Shown here: piece by piece, positions 7,718 through 16,689 of the stretch
Layout of the letters: each line of letters opens with the position of its first letter
Numbering within the stretch: position 1 is the first letter of the stretch
NCBI GenBank assembly: GCA_019118645.1
Contig: DWYN01000058.1
Span: 18,392-82,391, forward strand
Origin: Candidatus Blautia excrementipullorum
GTDB taxonomy: Bacteria; Bacillota; Clostridia; Lachnospirales; Lachnospiraceae
Direction of reading: 5' to 3'
Length of the DNA stretch: 64,000 nucleotides
Notes under the pieces: model-generated
What the model saw: the letters and a program-made list of their open reading frames with translations, nothing else
Databases searched by the model: none
What the model was told of the DNA's origin: nothing
Program-made: the position numbers and the translations under genes

Positions 7718-9199
7718 CTAGAAATTAAAGTACAAAAATTCCGATACTCCTGACAGGGACATAATTCCCCAGACAAGGTAAATAATGGCTGTCACCGAGC
7801 GCCTTACCGTAGGCTTAAATTCCAGTTCCTGATTATTTTTAAAGGCAAGACAGATCACCAGCGCCAGCGTCATCAGAAGCAGCGCGTCAAACCCTCTGAT
7901 CGATGAAATGATATCATTAAGTCCCGGAATTTTCTCATAGATAAAGGCAAACTCTGTCAGTTTGAACTGATTCAGCATAGACGCCCTTACATTCAGATTC
8001 TGGAATCCCAGTATCCTTTTAAGCACTGTAACTGCCTGGGATATGGAATCCGCCCGGAAAAAGATCCATGTCACATTTACAAACAAAAAGGTAACTATCC
8101 AGCGGAGCACCGTATGTATGGAATTCCACTGTTTCTTGAACATCCTGGTCAGCGCATTCGCCACTCCGTGAAGAAATCCCCAGAAAATAAACGTCCAGTT
8201 GGCTCCGTGCCACAGCCCGCTGACAAGAAATACAATAATAATATTGATATATGTGCGGACAGTTCCCCTGCGGCTTCCCCCAAGCGGGAAATATACATAA
8301 GTCCTCAGGAACCGGGTCAGAGTCAGATGCCAGCGATCCCAGAAATCCACCACGGAAAGAGCTTTATACGGCGAATTGAAATTCATGGGTATCTTAATAT
8401 TAAACATGTATCCAAGTCCCGTCGCCATATCGCAGTATCCGCTGAAATCAAAGTAAATCTGAAAAGCATAGGCAAACATCATCAGAATTCCTTCCATGGA
8501 AGTAATTCCCGCCGACACATTTCCATATCCCCAGGTTACGGCCTTGCTGAGCGTGTCTGCTATGATCACCTTCTTTACAAGTCCTGCAGAAAACACATAG
8601 ATTCCGTGGGCCATGTTCCTGGATTTCATCTTCCAGTTCTTTTCATCCGCAAACTGAGGCAGCACCTCATTGTGAAGCACGATAGGCCCCGCCACAAGCT
8701 GCGGGAAAAAGGTGACAAACAGAGAATAGTCCAGAATATTATACTCTCTTGTCTGGCCTCTGTAGGAATCGATCACATAGGACACCTGCTGGAAAGTAAA
8801 GAAACTGATTCCCAGCGGCAGTACAATATGACGAAGATGAAAATCTGTGGAAAACGCCTTGTTCAGGTTGTCCACAAAGAAATCATAATATTTGTAGTAG
8901 AAAATCAGGCCCAGATTAAAAGCCAGTCCTATCGCCAGAAGCACCTTTTTCAGAAGGCGTATTCTGGATTCCGTCATCTGCCATTTTCTCTGAAAGAGCT
9001 GGGACAGCACATAGTTTACGCAGATGCTGCTCCCCATAATCCACAGATAGCTTGGATTAAAATATCCATAAAACCAGAATGACATCAGCACAAGCTCCAG
9101 CTTCGCCATCATATGCCATCCCAACCGGTGAAGTCCAAAATATCCAAGCAGTGTCACCGGAAGAAAAAATAAAATAAAAATGTAAGAATTAAAAAGCAT
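7718..9199 (-). CDS. MBOAT family O-acyltransferase (AlgI/DltB-like)
   Basis: 493 residues with about ten membrane helices. Conserved MBOAT features include FDFSGYCDMATGLGYMFNIK, FWDRWHLTLTRFLRTYVYFPLGG and the catalytic-histidine region GLWHGANWTFIFWG. Family members move an acyl group (acetyl or D-alanyl) across the membrane onto a surface polymer. The start ATG follows GGGAG. It is the first gene of the operon MBOAT - SGNH protein - trmO. The context supports envelope glycan or teichoic acid modification; the exact acyl donor is unknown. Confidence 0.9.
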   Translation of the reverse strand: MLFNSYIFILFFLPVTLLGYFGLHRLGWHMMAKLELVLMSFWFYGYFNPSYLWIMGSSICVNYVLSQLFQRKWQMTESRIRLLKKVLLAIGLAFNLGLIFYYKYYDFFVDNLNKAFSTDFHLRHIVLPLGISFFTFQQVSYVIDSYRGQTREYNILDYSLFVTFFPQLVAGPIVLHNEVLPQFADEKNWKMKSRNMAHGIYVFSAGLVKKVIIADTLSKAVTWGYGNVSAGITSMEGILMMFAYAFQIYFDFSGYCDMATGLGYMFNIKIPMNFNSPYKALSVVDFWDRWHLTLTRFLRTYVYFPLGGSRRGTVRTYINIIIVFLVSGLWHGANWTFIFWGFLHGVANALTRMFKKQWNSIHTVLRWIVTFLFVNVTWIFFRADSISQAVTVLKRILGFQNLNVRASMLNQFKLTEFAFIYEKIPGLNDIISSIRGFDALLLMTLALVICLAFKNNQELEFKPTVRRSVTAIIYLVWGIMSLSGVSEFLYFNF

Positions 9200-9336
9200 T
9201 TTTTTACTCCCTCGCCCATTTTTCCCTGCTTGCCATTATACAAAACCGCCGTTTTGATTGCAATACTTTTGTAATGATTTGTAAATAAATTTTATATTTT
9301 ATTTCATTTTATAGAAAAAAAGTGAATACGCAAAAA

Positions 9337-9392
9337 GAAAAAGCTTCCGCACCTCACTCTCCACACTGGAAAATGAGCTGCAGAAGCCTTTA
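9337..9392 (-). terminator. Terminator after the alanine symporter
   Basis: Minus strand GGCTTCTGCAGCTCATTTTCC pairs with GGAGAGTGAGGTGCGGAAGC, followed by TTTTTCTTTTT. Confidence 0.8.
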
Positions 9393-9426
9393 TACCTGCT
9401 ATTTGAAATTCAGTCCCGCTGTAATG

Positions 9427-10806
9427 TCACCGGTCAAGAACGTCTATTTTTGTATCGTCCTTCGCATCCAGATTGTTAATATACTTCTTCGTCTCCCTCA
9501 CCACCACATTGGAAAGCAGAAGAAGCGCTATCAGGTTTGGAATCGCCATCAGGGCATTGAGAATATCCGCAATGGTCCATACAAGATTCAGAGAAATCAC
9601 AGGTGCAATTGCAGCCACAGCCACATACAGCACTCTGTAAGGAATAAGTCCCGCTTTTCCGGAGAAATATTCCACGCAGCGTTCTCCATAATAGGCCCAT
9701 CCAAGTACTGTGGAATAAGCAAAGGAAATGATGCCAACCACCAGAATCACCGGCCCGATCACCGGAATCTGCTGAAAAGCAAGGGTCGTAAGAATTCCTC
9801 CGTCAGTGATATTTCCCATATCAATGGCGGGATTTTTCATAATGCTTGTCACCAGGACAAGTCCTGTCATCAGACATACCACCACTGTGTCCCAGAAGGT
9901 ACCGGTACTGGATACCAGCGCCTGGCGCACCGGATTTCTTGTCTGGGCAGCCGCAGCCGCGATCGGCGCAGAGCCCATACCGGATTCATTGGAAAACAGT
10001 CCCCTGGCAATCCCATACTGCATGGCTATCATAATTCCCCGTCCTACAAGGCCGCCTGCAGCGGCTCCCGGTGTGAACGCAAGACGGCAGATTGTCTGTA
10101 CGGCCGGAATAATATAATCGAAATTGATTCCAAGGATAATCAGGCATCCAAGCACGTAGAACACTGCCATAAAAGGAACCAGTTTTTCACAGACATTTGC
10201 AATGGATTTGATTCCGCCGAAAATTACAAGAGCTGTAAGCACTGCCACTACAATTCCGACCGCGGCAGGAGGAATGCTCAAGTTTTCTTCGCAGACTGTG
10301 GCAATCGCGTTGACCTGGGTGGCGCATCCGATTCCAAAAGACGCGAAGCCTCCGAAAAACGCAAAAAGAACAGCCAGCCATTTCATATGCAGTCCGCGCT
10401 CCAGAGCATACATAGCGCCTCCCTGCATTCTTCCGTCCTTTGTTTTTACCCTATACTTTACTGCGATCAGAGATTCTCCGTATTTTGTAGCAATTCCGAA
10501 CACTCCCGTAAGCCAGCACCACAGAACCGCGCCGGGGCCTCCAAGGGCAACTGCCGTACCCACGCCTATGATATTTCCGGTTCCTATTGTGGAAGCCAGC
10601 GCAGTCGTCAGCGCGCCAAACTGGCTGACCTCGCCTTCCGCGTCAGGGTCCTTCGTCACTGACAGGCGGATTCCCGTAAAAATCTTTCTCTGGATGAACC
10701 CTGTCCGGATCGTCATAAAAATATGCGTTCCCAAGAGCAGAAGGATCATCCACCAGCCCCACACCCATTGGTCGATCTGGTTGATCAAATTGGTAATTGT
10801 TTCCAT
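9427..10806 (-). CDS. Sodium:alanine symporter (AgcS family)
   Basis: 459 residues from the ATG at 10806 (METITNLINQIDQWVWG), preceded by GGAGGG; the 53 extra residues of the track lie in the leader. The protein is all membrane helices with the AGCS family signature blocks FGALTTALASTIGTGNIIGVGTA and GIARGLFSNESGMGSAPIAAAAA. It would import alanine or glycine with sodium. It is a single-gene unit with its own promoter and terminator. A leader of about 180 bases between promoter and start holds no ORF I would call. Confidence 0.92.
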   Translation of the reverse strand: METITNLINQIDQWVWGWWMILLLLGTHIFMTIRTGFIQRKIFTGIRLSVTKDPDAEGEVSQFGALTTALASTIGTGNIIGVGTAVALGGPGAVLWCWLTGVFGIATKYGESLIAVKYRVKTKDGRMQGGAMYALERGLHMKWLAVLFAFFGGFASFGIGCATQVNAIATVCEENLSIPPAAVGIVVAVLTALVIFGGIKSIANVCEKLVPFMAVFYVLGCLIILGINFDYIIPAVQTICRLAFTPGAAAGGLVGRGIMIAMQYGIARGLFSNESGMGSAPIAAAAAQTRNPVRQALVSSTGTFWDTVVVCLMTGLVLVTSIMKNPAIDMGNITDGGILTTLAFQQIPVIGPVILVVGIISFAYSTVLGWAYYGERCVEYFSGKAGLIPYRVLYVAVAAIAPVISLNLVWTIADILNALMAIPNLIALLLLSNVVVRETKKYINNLDAKDDTKIDVLDR

Positions 10807-10994
10807 TATTCTTTCCCTCCCGTGCTGTCCGATACTTGTCAAAATGATTGCACACGCAGATACGCCGCACCACCGCGGTAAAAACACCGGCAGTATAAAG
10901 AGACGGCTGTAAAGTATACATAAAGGGCATACACCCGCCTGAACGTTGTACACCCTTGTACTCACTTATCTCAAATATCAGTTTTAACGAAAAC

Positions 10995-11023
10995 ATTATA
11001 TCGAATATTGCCAGGCAATGCAA
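10995..11023 (-). promoter_or_regulatory. Promoter of the alanine symporter gene
   Basis: -35 TTGCAT (11018-11023), 17-base spacer, perfect -10 TATAAT (10995-11000). It leaves a leader of about 180 nt. Confidence 0.6.
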
Positions 11024-11100
11024 TACTTTATTGCGTTTTTACTGCACTTTGCTGAAGTTTTTCGGCAGATTCCCTCTTACTCCCGTTAAAAGCAATCATT

Positions 11101-11967
11101 TTATTTCTGCATGCCTGCATCTTTTGCCGCATCCAGCCATACTTTCAATTCCTTTATACATCTCCGGGCGTCATTTTTTCCAATATCATACACTCTCTGT
11201 ATCTCATCAAGGTCGCGCTCCATGCGGCCGATTGTAAGTTTTTCGCTGGGCCGGATTACAAAAACCTCCCCTGTTTTTTCCATCTCACGAATGTCCTTCA
11301 GGGTTTGATTATATACCCGATGCCGGTTTTTCAGCGTTTCTGCAAAAAGAGGATAACGACGGTATCTCAGTTCCGCCATCCGTGCGTTCTGAGGCTTCTT
11401 TTCGTAGCCGTCTTCTCTTGTGAGAACCACTACGTTTCTCTCATAACCCATTTTCCGGAACTGTTTTACCGGGATGCTGTCTGCACAGCCGCCGTCCAGA
11501 AGCTTTTTTCCGTCATAAGTAACAATTTTCGATACATAAGGCATGGAGGCGGAAGCTCTCATAGCATCAATCTGTCCCATCATATCTGTAACTTTGATAT
11601 ATTCCGCCTTTCCCGTTTTCAGATTGGTGCAGGTAACATAAAAATCTGTATCGGATTTTGCAAACGCTTCATAATCAAAGGGATCCAGGCGCTCCGGAAT
11701 ATCATGATAGCAAAATTTTTCTCCCACGATTTCTCCGGTGCGCAGAAGATTCCAGAAACCCATAAAGTGCTTGTCATTCCGGTATTTTTTATAATACCGG
11801 ATGCTTCTGCCCTTCTGATTCGATACGAAGGAGCACCCGTGAAGAGCTCCCGCCGAAACGCCGATCACACCGTCAAAATGCAGACTGTTCTCCATAAATA
11901 CGTCCAGCACTCCGGCCGTATAAATGCCGCGCATGGCTCCGCCTTCCAAAACCAACCCTGTCCTCAT
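11101..11967 (-). CDS. Patatin-like phospholipase family protein
   Basis: 288 residues from the ATG at 11967 (MRTGLVLEGGAMRGIYTAG). Motifs of bacterial patatins are complete: oxyanion loop GGAMRG, nucleophile GVSAG (Ser in G-x-S-x-G), and the catalytic aspartate in LDGGCADSIP. The family hydrolyses acyl esters of lipids. No signal peptide, so cytoplasmic. The gene begins 7 bases after larC and is the last gene of the larB-larC run. A functional link to nickel cofactor synthesis is not known and may be only shared transcription. Confidence 0.88.
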   Translation of the reverse strand: MRTGLVLEGGAMRGIYTAGVLDVFMENSLHFDGVIGVSAGALHGCSFVSNQKGRSIRYYKKYRNDKHFMGFWNLLRTGEIVGEKFCYHDIPERLDPFDYEAFAKSDTDFYVTCTNLKTGKAEYIKVTDMMGQIDAMRASASMPYVSKIVTYDGKKLLDGGCADSIPVKQFRKMGYERNVVVLTREDGYEKKPQNARMAELRYRRYPLFAETLKNRHRVYNQTLKDIREMEKTGEVFVIRPSEKLTIGRMERDLDEIQRVYDIGKNDARRCIKELKVWLDAAKDAGMQK

Positions 11968-11974
11968 ATAAATC

Positions 11975-13294
11975 TCACCTTTCTCTGTCCCAACTGTTCT
12001 GAATCTGTCTGTATGCCTCCTGGTAGCTGATTCCATTATCTGCCGCAATGGCTGCCGCACTTTCATACTCCGGATAGCAGACCGTTCGCCCGTCCGGAAG
12101 CGTGCAGATTTTTACTGCCGCAGAGCCCAAGGGCGTCCGGATATTCTCTGTCTTTCTTTTTAAAATTGTGCGCTCCATAGCGATCCGCCGGATGCCGATG
12201 GTCGTTGTCTCCTCAAAAATAATCTTTTCCATCTGCCGGATGTCCTCCGCCCTGCAGATTACCGTCAGCTCATAGGCCGGCCGGTTTTTCTTCATATATA
12301 TCGGAGTATAGTGCACTTCTCTGGCGCCTGAGCGAAAAAGTTTTTCCGCTGCAAGTCCCATTGTCTCTCCGGAACAGTCGTCAATGTCCGTCTCCAGGCG
12401 ATAAATTTCATCCTGCTCTGTCCGGCCGGAAACATTTTCTGTCCGAATCAGCATTGCGCGCAGGAATCCCGGACAGTCGTACTGCCGCTTTCCTGCTCCC
12501 AGGCCAATTTTTTCTATCACAAAGTTTTCCGGAAGCTGATCAGAAGTACGGACCGCAGCCGCAATAGCCGCTCCGGTAGGCGTTACCAGCTCTCCCTCCA
12601 CCTCCGTAATCTTCAGTCTCAGGCCATTCTGCTCCGCAATATTGGCCACTGCAGGTACCGGCACAGGAAGCACCCCGTGCTGGCAGCGGACACTTCCCGT
12701 ACCCTCCCGGAGTTCCGGAACAATCACCTCGGCGATGTCAAGATTGTCCAGACATACAGCCGCAGCCGCAATGTCCACAATGGAATCCACTGCCCCCACT
12801 TCGTGAAAATGCACCTGTTCCACAGGCACGCCATGTGCCTTGGCCTCCGCTTTTGCCAGAATCTCAAAAACAGTCAGGGCGATCGTTTTCGCTTTCTCTG
12901 TCATGGCTGAAGAGAGAATAATTTCCCGAATCTCCTTCATCCCTCTGTGTTCATGGCGGCCGTGATGGCCTTCCCCATGCGGATGCCCGCCTTCATGAGA
13001 ATGTTCCGGACCGTGATGGCCATGTGTTTCCTCATGAGAGTGCCGGCTGTGTCCGTGCAGATATTCCATGTCATGATCATGGTTTTCGTGGGCTTCATCC
13101 AAAATCACCGCAAAATCGCAGGTATCCAGGCCCGATTTTTTCACCCTGGTAATCTCTGTACGAAATCCGCTTACTTTAAGACTTCCAAGCGCCGTCTCCA
13201 GCACTTTCCGGTCAGCTCCCAGATCCAGAAGAGCCGCCACGGTCATATCTCCGCTTATGCCGGAATAACATTCCAGATATAAAGTTTTTCCCAT
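11975..13294 (-). CDS. larC: Nickel-pincer cofactor biosynthesis protein LarC
   Basis: 439 residues. LarC inserts nickel into the pyridinium dithiocarboxylate cofactor of lactate racemase-type enzymes, using CTP. The N-terminus LYLECYSGISGDMTVAALLDLG, the VHFHEVGAVDSIVDI block and the C-terminal region with VTPTGAAIAAA and ETDIDDCSGETMG match LarC. Residues about 69-116 form a histidine-rich stretch (about 18 His), likely nickel-binding. In Lactobacillus plantarum larC is split into larC1/larC2 joined by frameshifting; here it is one intact frame. larB lies 11 bases upstream. larA and larE are not in the window. Confidence 0.93.
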   Translation of the reverse strand: MGKTLYLECYSGISGDMTVAALLDLGADRKVLETALGSLKVSGFRTEITRVKKSGLDTCDFAVILDEAHENHDHDMEYLHGHSRHSHEETHGHHGPEHSHEGGHPHGEGHHGRHEHRGMKEIREIILSSAMTEKAKTIALTVFEILAKAEAKAHGVPVEQVHFHEVGAVDSIVDIAAAAVCLDNLDIAEVIVPELREGTGSVRCQHGVLPVPVPAVANIAEQNGLRLKITEVEGELVTPTGAAIAAAVRTSDQLPENFVIEKIGLGAGKRQYDCPGFLRAMLIRTENVSGRTEQDEIYRLETDIDDCSGETMGLAAEKLFRSGAREVHYTPIYMKKNRPAYELTVICRAEDIRQMEKIIFEETTTIGIRRIAMERTILKRKTENIRTPLGSAAVKICTLPDGRTVCYPEYESAAAIAADNGISYQEAYRQIQNSWDRER

Positions 13295-13305
13295 TGTATC
13301 CTCCG

Positions 13306-14064
13306 CTATTTTTCCTGTTCCCGGATGCCAAGTCTGTTGATCTGCGTCGCAATATACCCGGCTCCGTATCCATTGTCAATATTTACCACTGCGATCCCGT
13401 TGGCACAGGAATTGATCATTGTCAGAAGAGCGGACAAACCGTTCATGCTTGCCCCGTATCCTACAGAAGTAGGCACTGCGATTACAGGCTTATCCACCAG
13501 ACCTCCCAGCACACTGGCCAGAGCTCCTTCCATGCCGGCCACCGCAATCACGCAGTTGGCATCCTGAATGGTGTCCAGCCTGGACAGAAGCCGGTGAATC
13601 CCGCTCACTCCAATGTCATAAATACGCTCCACCCGGGATCCGAAATACTCCGCTGTCTGTGCCGCTTCCTCCGCCACGGAAATATCCGCCGTACCTGCGG
13701 TGCAGACCGCAATCTTCCCCTTCAGCTCCTTGTTCTTCTTTTCAATCTTAATAATATGAGAGAGCTCATCGTATTCCACCCCCGGAAGAAGATCTTTTAC
13801 CAGTTCATACTGATGCTGCGAAGCTCTTGTTCCCAGCACTTCCCCGTTATCTTCATACAGTCTCTGAAAGATGCGGACAAAATGCTCATCGGCCTTTCTG
13901 CTGCAGAAAATCACTTCCGGAAAGCCGCTGCGGATTTCCCTGTGGGAATCCAGCTTCGCATACTCTCCCATTTCTTCAAAAGGTCCCTTTCGGAAATAAT
14001 GCTCCGCCTCCTCCAGGCTGATTTCATTGTTTTTAAATCTGGTCAGAATTTCCCTTGTTTCCAT
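13306..14064 (-). CDS. larB: Nickel-pincer cofactor biosynthesis protein LarB (PurE-like carboxylase)
   Basis: 252 residues from the ATG at 14064 (METREILTRFKNNEIS), which has AAGGAGAGG upstream. LarB carboxylates and hydrolyses nicotinic acid adenine dinucleotide, the first step of the nickel-pincer nucleotide pathway. The C-terminal half is a PurE/AIR carboxylase-like domain: AVCTAGTADISVAEEA, AGMEGALASVLGGLV and PTSVGYGASMNGLSALLTMINSC. It is directly followed by larC. A LarE sulphur transferase and a LarA-type racemase must lie elsewhere in the genome if the cofactor is made. Confidence 0.92.
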   Translation of the reverse strand: METREILTRFKNNEISLEEAEHYFRKGPFEEMGEYAKLDSHREIRSGFPEVIFCSRKADEHFVRIFQRLYEDNGEVLGTRASQHQYELVKDLLPGVEYDELSHIIKIEKKNKELKGKIAVCTAGTADISVAEEAAQTAEYFGSRVERIYDIGVSGIHRLLSRLDTIQDANCVIAVAGMEGALASVLGGLVDKPVIAVPTSVGYGASMNGLSALLTMINSCANGIAVVNIDNGYGAGYIATQINRLGIREQEK

Positions 14065-14154
14065 TATATACCTCTCCTTGAAAAAAGAAAGGAGTCTGCC
14101 GTCCATATGCTTCCTGCATACTTTCTGCATTCTCCTTCCAGTAATTTCCCTCGT

Positions 14155-14766
14155 TTACATGCGGTACAGAATCATACCGCCTTTTCTTTCATAACCGGTA
14201 TCCCACAGTTCCTCCAGGGACAGCCATTTGCTTTCTCCATATGTAACAGCCTTAACCTGAAAGCCTTCTTCTGTCTCTCGGTATCCTGTCAGCATAAACC
14301 AGTGCCAGACATAATCATCCAGCTTCAGGTTCTTATGTTTCAGAAGAAGATAAGGAATCGGACATGACTTGTCAATCTGTCCGCGGATCGCATCCGCGGC
14401 TTCCTGCCAGGTATGCTCTCCGTGAAAAGGCTTCATCTCAAGCTGCGTATCTCCCACATCGTGAAGATATCCCTCAAAGCCTTCCATAAACATTTCCAGA
14501 GTGTCAATCCCATTTGGTCTCGGACAAAGATAAGGTTTCATCTGATAAGCGAACCTGATATATTCGTCCTTGTCAATTTCCTTTGTCTCATAAGGATAGA
14601 GATCGGTCTTTCCCGCCTGACGCGCAAAATAAATACAGCTCTCACAGGCTGCCACTGCGCCGCATCCTCCGTCTCTCATAGAAGATTCCGGAAACCAGTC
14701 CTGATTTCCGCCATACGATCCATCTACCTGAAAATAATTCAGCTCGTTTTTCTGCATTCTTTCCAA
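14155..14766 (-). CDS. Papain-like (C39-type) cysteine peptidase fold protein, function unknown
   Basis: 203 residues in the track, where the start codon is TTG at 14766 with GGGAG five bases upstream. An ATG nine bases later (14757) is the alternative, giving 200 residues with a longer spacing. The layout suggests a papain-like fold: NQDWF, then DGGCGAVAACESC with a candidate nucleophile cysteine, and later VWHWFMLTGYRE with a candidate histidine. There is no signal peptide or membrane segment. I do not recognise a named family member. It is transcribed toward larB, 90 bases away with no clear promoter between, so it may head the larB-larC-patatin operon. Direct repeats overlap its likely transcription start. 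Confidence 0.6.
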   Translation of the reverse strand: MERMQKNELNYFQVDGSYGGNQDWFPESSMRDGGCGAVAACESCIYFARQAGKTDLYPYETKEIDKDEYIRFAYQMKPYLCPRPNGIDTLEMFMEGFEGYLHDVGDTQLEMKPFHGEHTWQEAADAIRGQIDKSCPIPYLLLKHKNLKLDDYVWHWFMLTGYRETEEGFQVKAVTYGESKWLSLEELWDTGYERKGGMILYRM

Positions 14767-14810
14767 GTTCTCTCCCGTCCCTCTCTAATTAAAATTCCTC
14801 ATAATGGTGC

Positions 14811-14830
14811 AAATGCGCATGAAATGCGCA
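14811..14830. promoter_or_regulatory. Tandem direct repeat AAATGCGCA x2, 11-bp period, near the start of the larBC run
   Basis: AAATGCGCA at 14811-14819 and 14822-14830, one helical turn apart, just downstream of an extended -10-like TGTTATAGT (minus strand; core 14837-14842). It is placed where a repressor could act. Confidence 0.45.
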
Positions 14831-14893
14831 GAATTTACTATAACACATTTCCTCTGGAAATAAAATACTGTTTTTCAAAATATTTTAAGAAAT

Positions 14894-15682
14894 TTATGCC
14901 TCTTTTATTTTCAGATTTTTCTCAGAAGTTTCTTTTTCCGTCTGTTCCTCCAGAACGGAAAGAATCTCCCGTTTATAGTCCAGAAAGGCTCCGGTCAAAT
15001 TGAAATCCTTTCTTCTCGGCTTTGGCTCGCGGATGACAATCTCCCTGGTGATTTCTCCCGGCCGCCCTGTCAGCAGACAGATTCTGTCGGAGAGAAGTAT
15101 CGCTTCATCAATATCATGCGTGATAAAAAGCGTAGACAGCTTAATCTTTTCCATGATATTCAGGTACCAGGCGTGCATGCTGCTTTTTGTGATTGTATCG
15201 AGGGCGGAAAACGGCTCGTCCAGAAGCGCCACATTCCGGGAAAACATGTAAGTCCTCATCAGGGCCGCCCGCTGCCGCATTCCCCCCGAAAGCTGACGGG
15301 GATACTGTTTCTGTGTTCCTTCAAGGCCGAACTCCTCAAAGTAAGGCGCCACCTGGATTCTGGCCTCTTTTTTCTTCATTCCTCTGATCAGAAGCGGGAG
15401 AGCCACATTATCCTCAATCGTCCGGTAGGGAAGAAGCAGATCCTTCTGCAGCATATAGCTGATCTTACCCGGTGTTCCGGTAATGTCCCTGCCGTCCAGA
15501 AGCACCTGTCCCTCATCCGGCTCTGTCAGTCCGGAAATCACATTGAACAAAGTTGTTTTTCCTCCCCCGCTGACACCCAGGATACTGACCAGCTCTCCCT
15601 GATGCAGAGTCAGATTTATATTCTGTATAATCTTTTTCCCGTCAAAGGATTTGCTTACATTTTTTACTGTCAGTTCCGACAT
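14894..15682 (-). CDS. thiZ: ABC transporter ATP-binding protein, thiamine-precursor import (ThiZ-like)
   Basis: 262 residues. Walker A GVSGGGKTT, Q-loop region YMLQKDLLLPYRT, signature LSGGMRQRAALMRT, Walker B VALLDEPFSALD and H-loop FITHDIDEA are all present, in the nitrate/taurine/HMP subfamily. It energises uptake through the permease encoded upstream. Last gene of the TPP-riboswitch operon, 14 bases after the binding-protein gene. The substrate, probably hydroxymethylpyrimidine or a thiamine breakdown product, is inferred from the riboswitch and the NMT1-like binding protein. Confidence 0.88.
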   Translation of the reverse strand: MSELTVKNVSKSFDGKKIIQNINLTLHQGELVSILGVSGGGKTTLFNVISGLTEPDEGQVLLDGRDITGTPGKISYMLQKDLLLPYRTIEDNVALPLLIRGMKKKEARIQVAPYFEEFGLEGTQKQYPRQLSGGMRQRAALMRTYMFSRNVALLDEPFSALDTITKSSMHAWYLNIMEKIKLSTLFITHDIDEAILLSDRICLLTGRPGEITREIVIREPKPRRKDFNLTGAFLDYKREILSVLEEQTEKETSEKNLKIKEA

Positions 15683-15696
15683 ATTCCGCTTCCTTC

Positions 15697-16689
15697 CTAT
15701 TCCGGAAGATAATCATTGGAAAATCCCGCATTATCCGGAATCTCCGTCTCCGTCAGACCGTTTTCATTCAGCCACTGATAGAAAGCGTTCCATCTTTCCG
15801 GATCGATATAGCCCCACTGATCCACTTCCGCTTTATACTGGTCTTTCAGGTATTCCTGGCTGGCAAGCACCAGATCTTTGTCCAGCTCCGGCGCAGCTTC
15901 ACAGAGAATATCTGCCGCCTCTTTTGGGTTTTCAATGGCGTATTCATAGCCGTCCCGCAGTGCCGTAAGGAATTTCTCTGCAGTCTCCGGCTCCTCTTCC
16001 AGGAAGTCATTGTTGGCAATTACTACCGGAGTATAATAATCAAATACAGGGTTGATATCTTTGAAAGCGAAATAATCCGTTTCGATTCCGCTCAGTTCAA
16101 ATTTCACTCCTGCCCAGGCATAAAAAATCCAGATCGCGTCTACGGACTTTGATTCCAGAGCGGACACCTCGTCTGTAACCGTACTGGGGATCATCTCCAC
16201 TTTACTGAAATCTCCTCCGTCCTCTTCCACCACATTCTGGATCATCGCCACCTCAATCGGACTGTCCCATGTGGCATATTTCTTTCCCTCCATTCCTTTC
16301 GGGGTATCCATGCCCTCTCCCTTTCGGGAAATGATTCCGGATGTATTGTGCTGGATAAGAGCAGCCACCGCTGTGGTAGGAAGGGCGTTGTCGCCGGCCA
16401 CGCCAGGAGCCATCGTATCCTGGAAAGAGACTCCGAACTGAGCTTTTCCGGAGGCAACCAATGCATCTGCCCCGTCTTCCGGCGGCTGCACAATCTCCAC
16501 CTCAAGGCCCTGGTCGTCAAAATAACCGAGGCTCTGAGCCGCATACAGACCTGTGTGATTTGTGTTCGGCGTCCAGTCCAGTACAAATGTGATTTTTTCT
16601 TTTTCCCCGCTCTCTGCAGCGACAGGAACTGCTGCTGATACCGCCGTTATCGCGGCGATTCCCGCCGCAAGCCATCTTTTTTTATTCAT
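15697..16689 (-). CDS. thiY: ABC transporter substrate-binding protein, NMT1/THI5-like (ThiY-like)
   Basis: 330 residues. The mature part opens with ITFVLDWTPNTNHTGLYAAQSLGYF, the signature of NMT1/THI5-type binding proteins for pyrimidine precursors of thiamine. A signal peptide (MNKKRWLAAGIAAITAVSAAVPVAAES) ends in AxA and has no lipobox cysteine, which is unusual for a Gram-positive ABC binding protein. It overlaps the permease gene by 8 bases. Under control of the TPP riboswitch, so thiamine pyrophosphate should switch it off. Confidence 0.88.
   Translation of the reverse strand: MNKKRWLAAGIAAITAVSAAVPVAAESGEKEKITFVLDWTPNTNHTGLYAAQSLGYFDDQGLEVEIVQPPEDGADALVASGKAQFGVSFQDTMAPGVAGDNALPTTAVAALIQHNTSGIISRKGEGMDTPKGMEGKKYATWDSPIEVAMIQNVVEEDGGDFSKVEMIPSTVTDEVSALESKSVDAIWIFYAWAGVKFELSGIETDYFAFKDINPVFDYYTPVVIANNDFLEEEPETAEKFLTALRDGYEYAIENPKEAADILCEAAPELDKDLVLASQEYLKDQYKAEVDQWGYIDPERWNAFYQWLNENGLTETEIPDNAGFSNDYLPE

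Noticed and set aside
9322-10662. 446-residue plus-strand ORF over the alanine symporter gene
   Set aside because: Rich in His, Ser, Cys and Arg with no domain. It is an antisense shadow of a well-conserved membrane protein.
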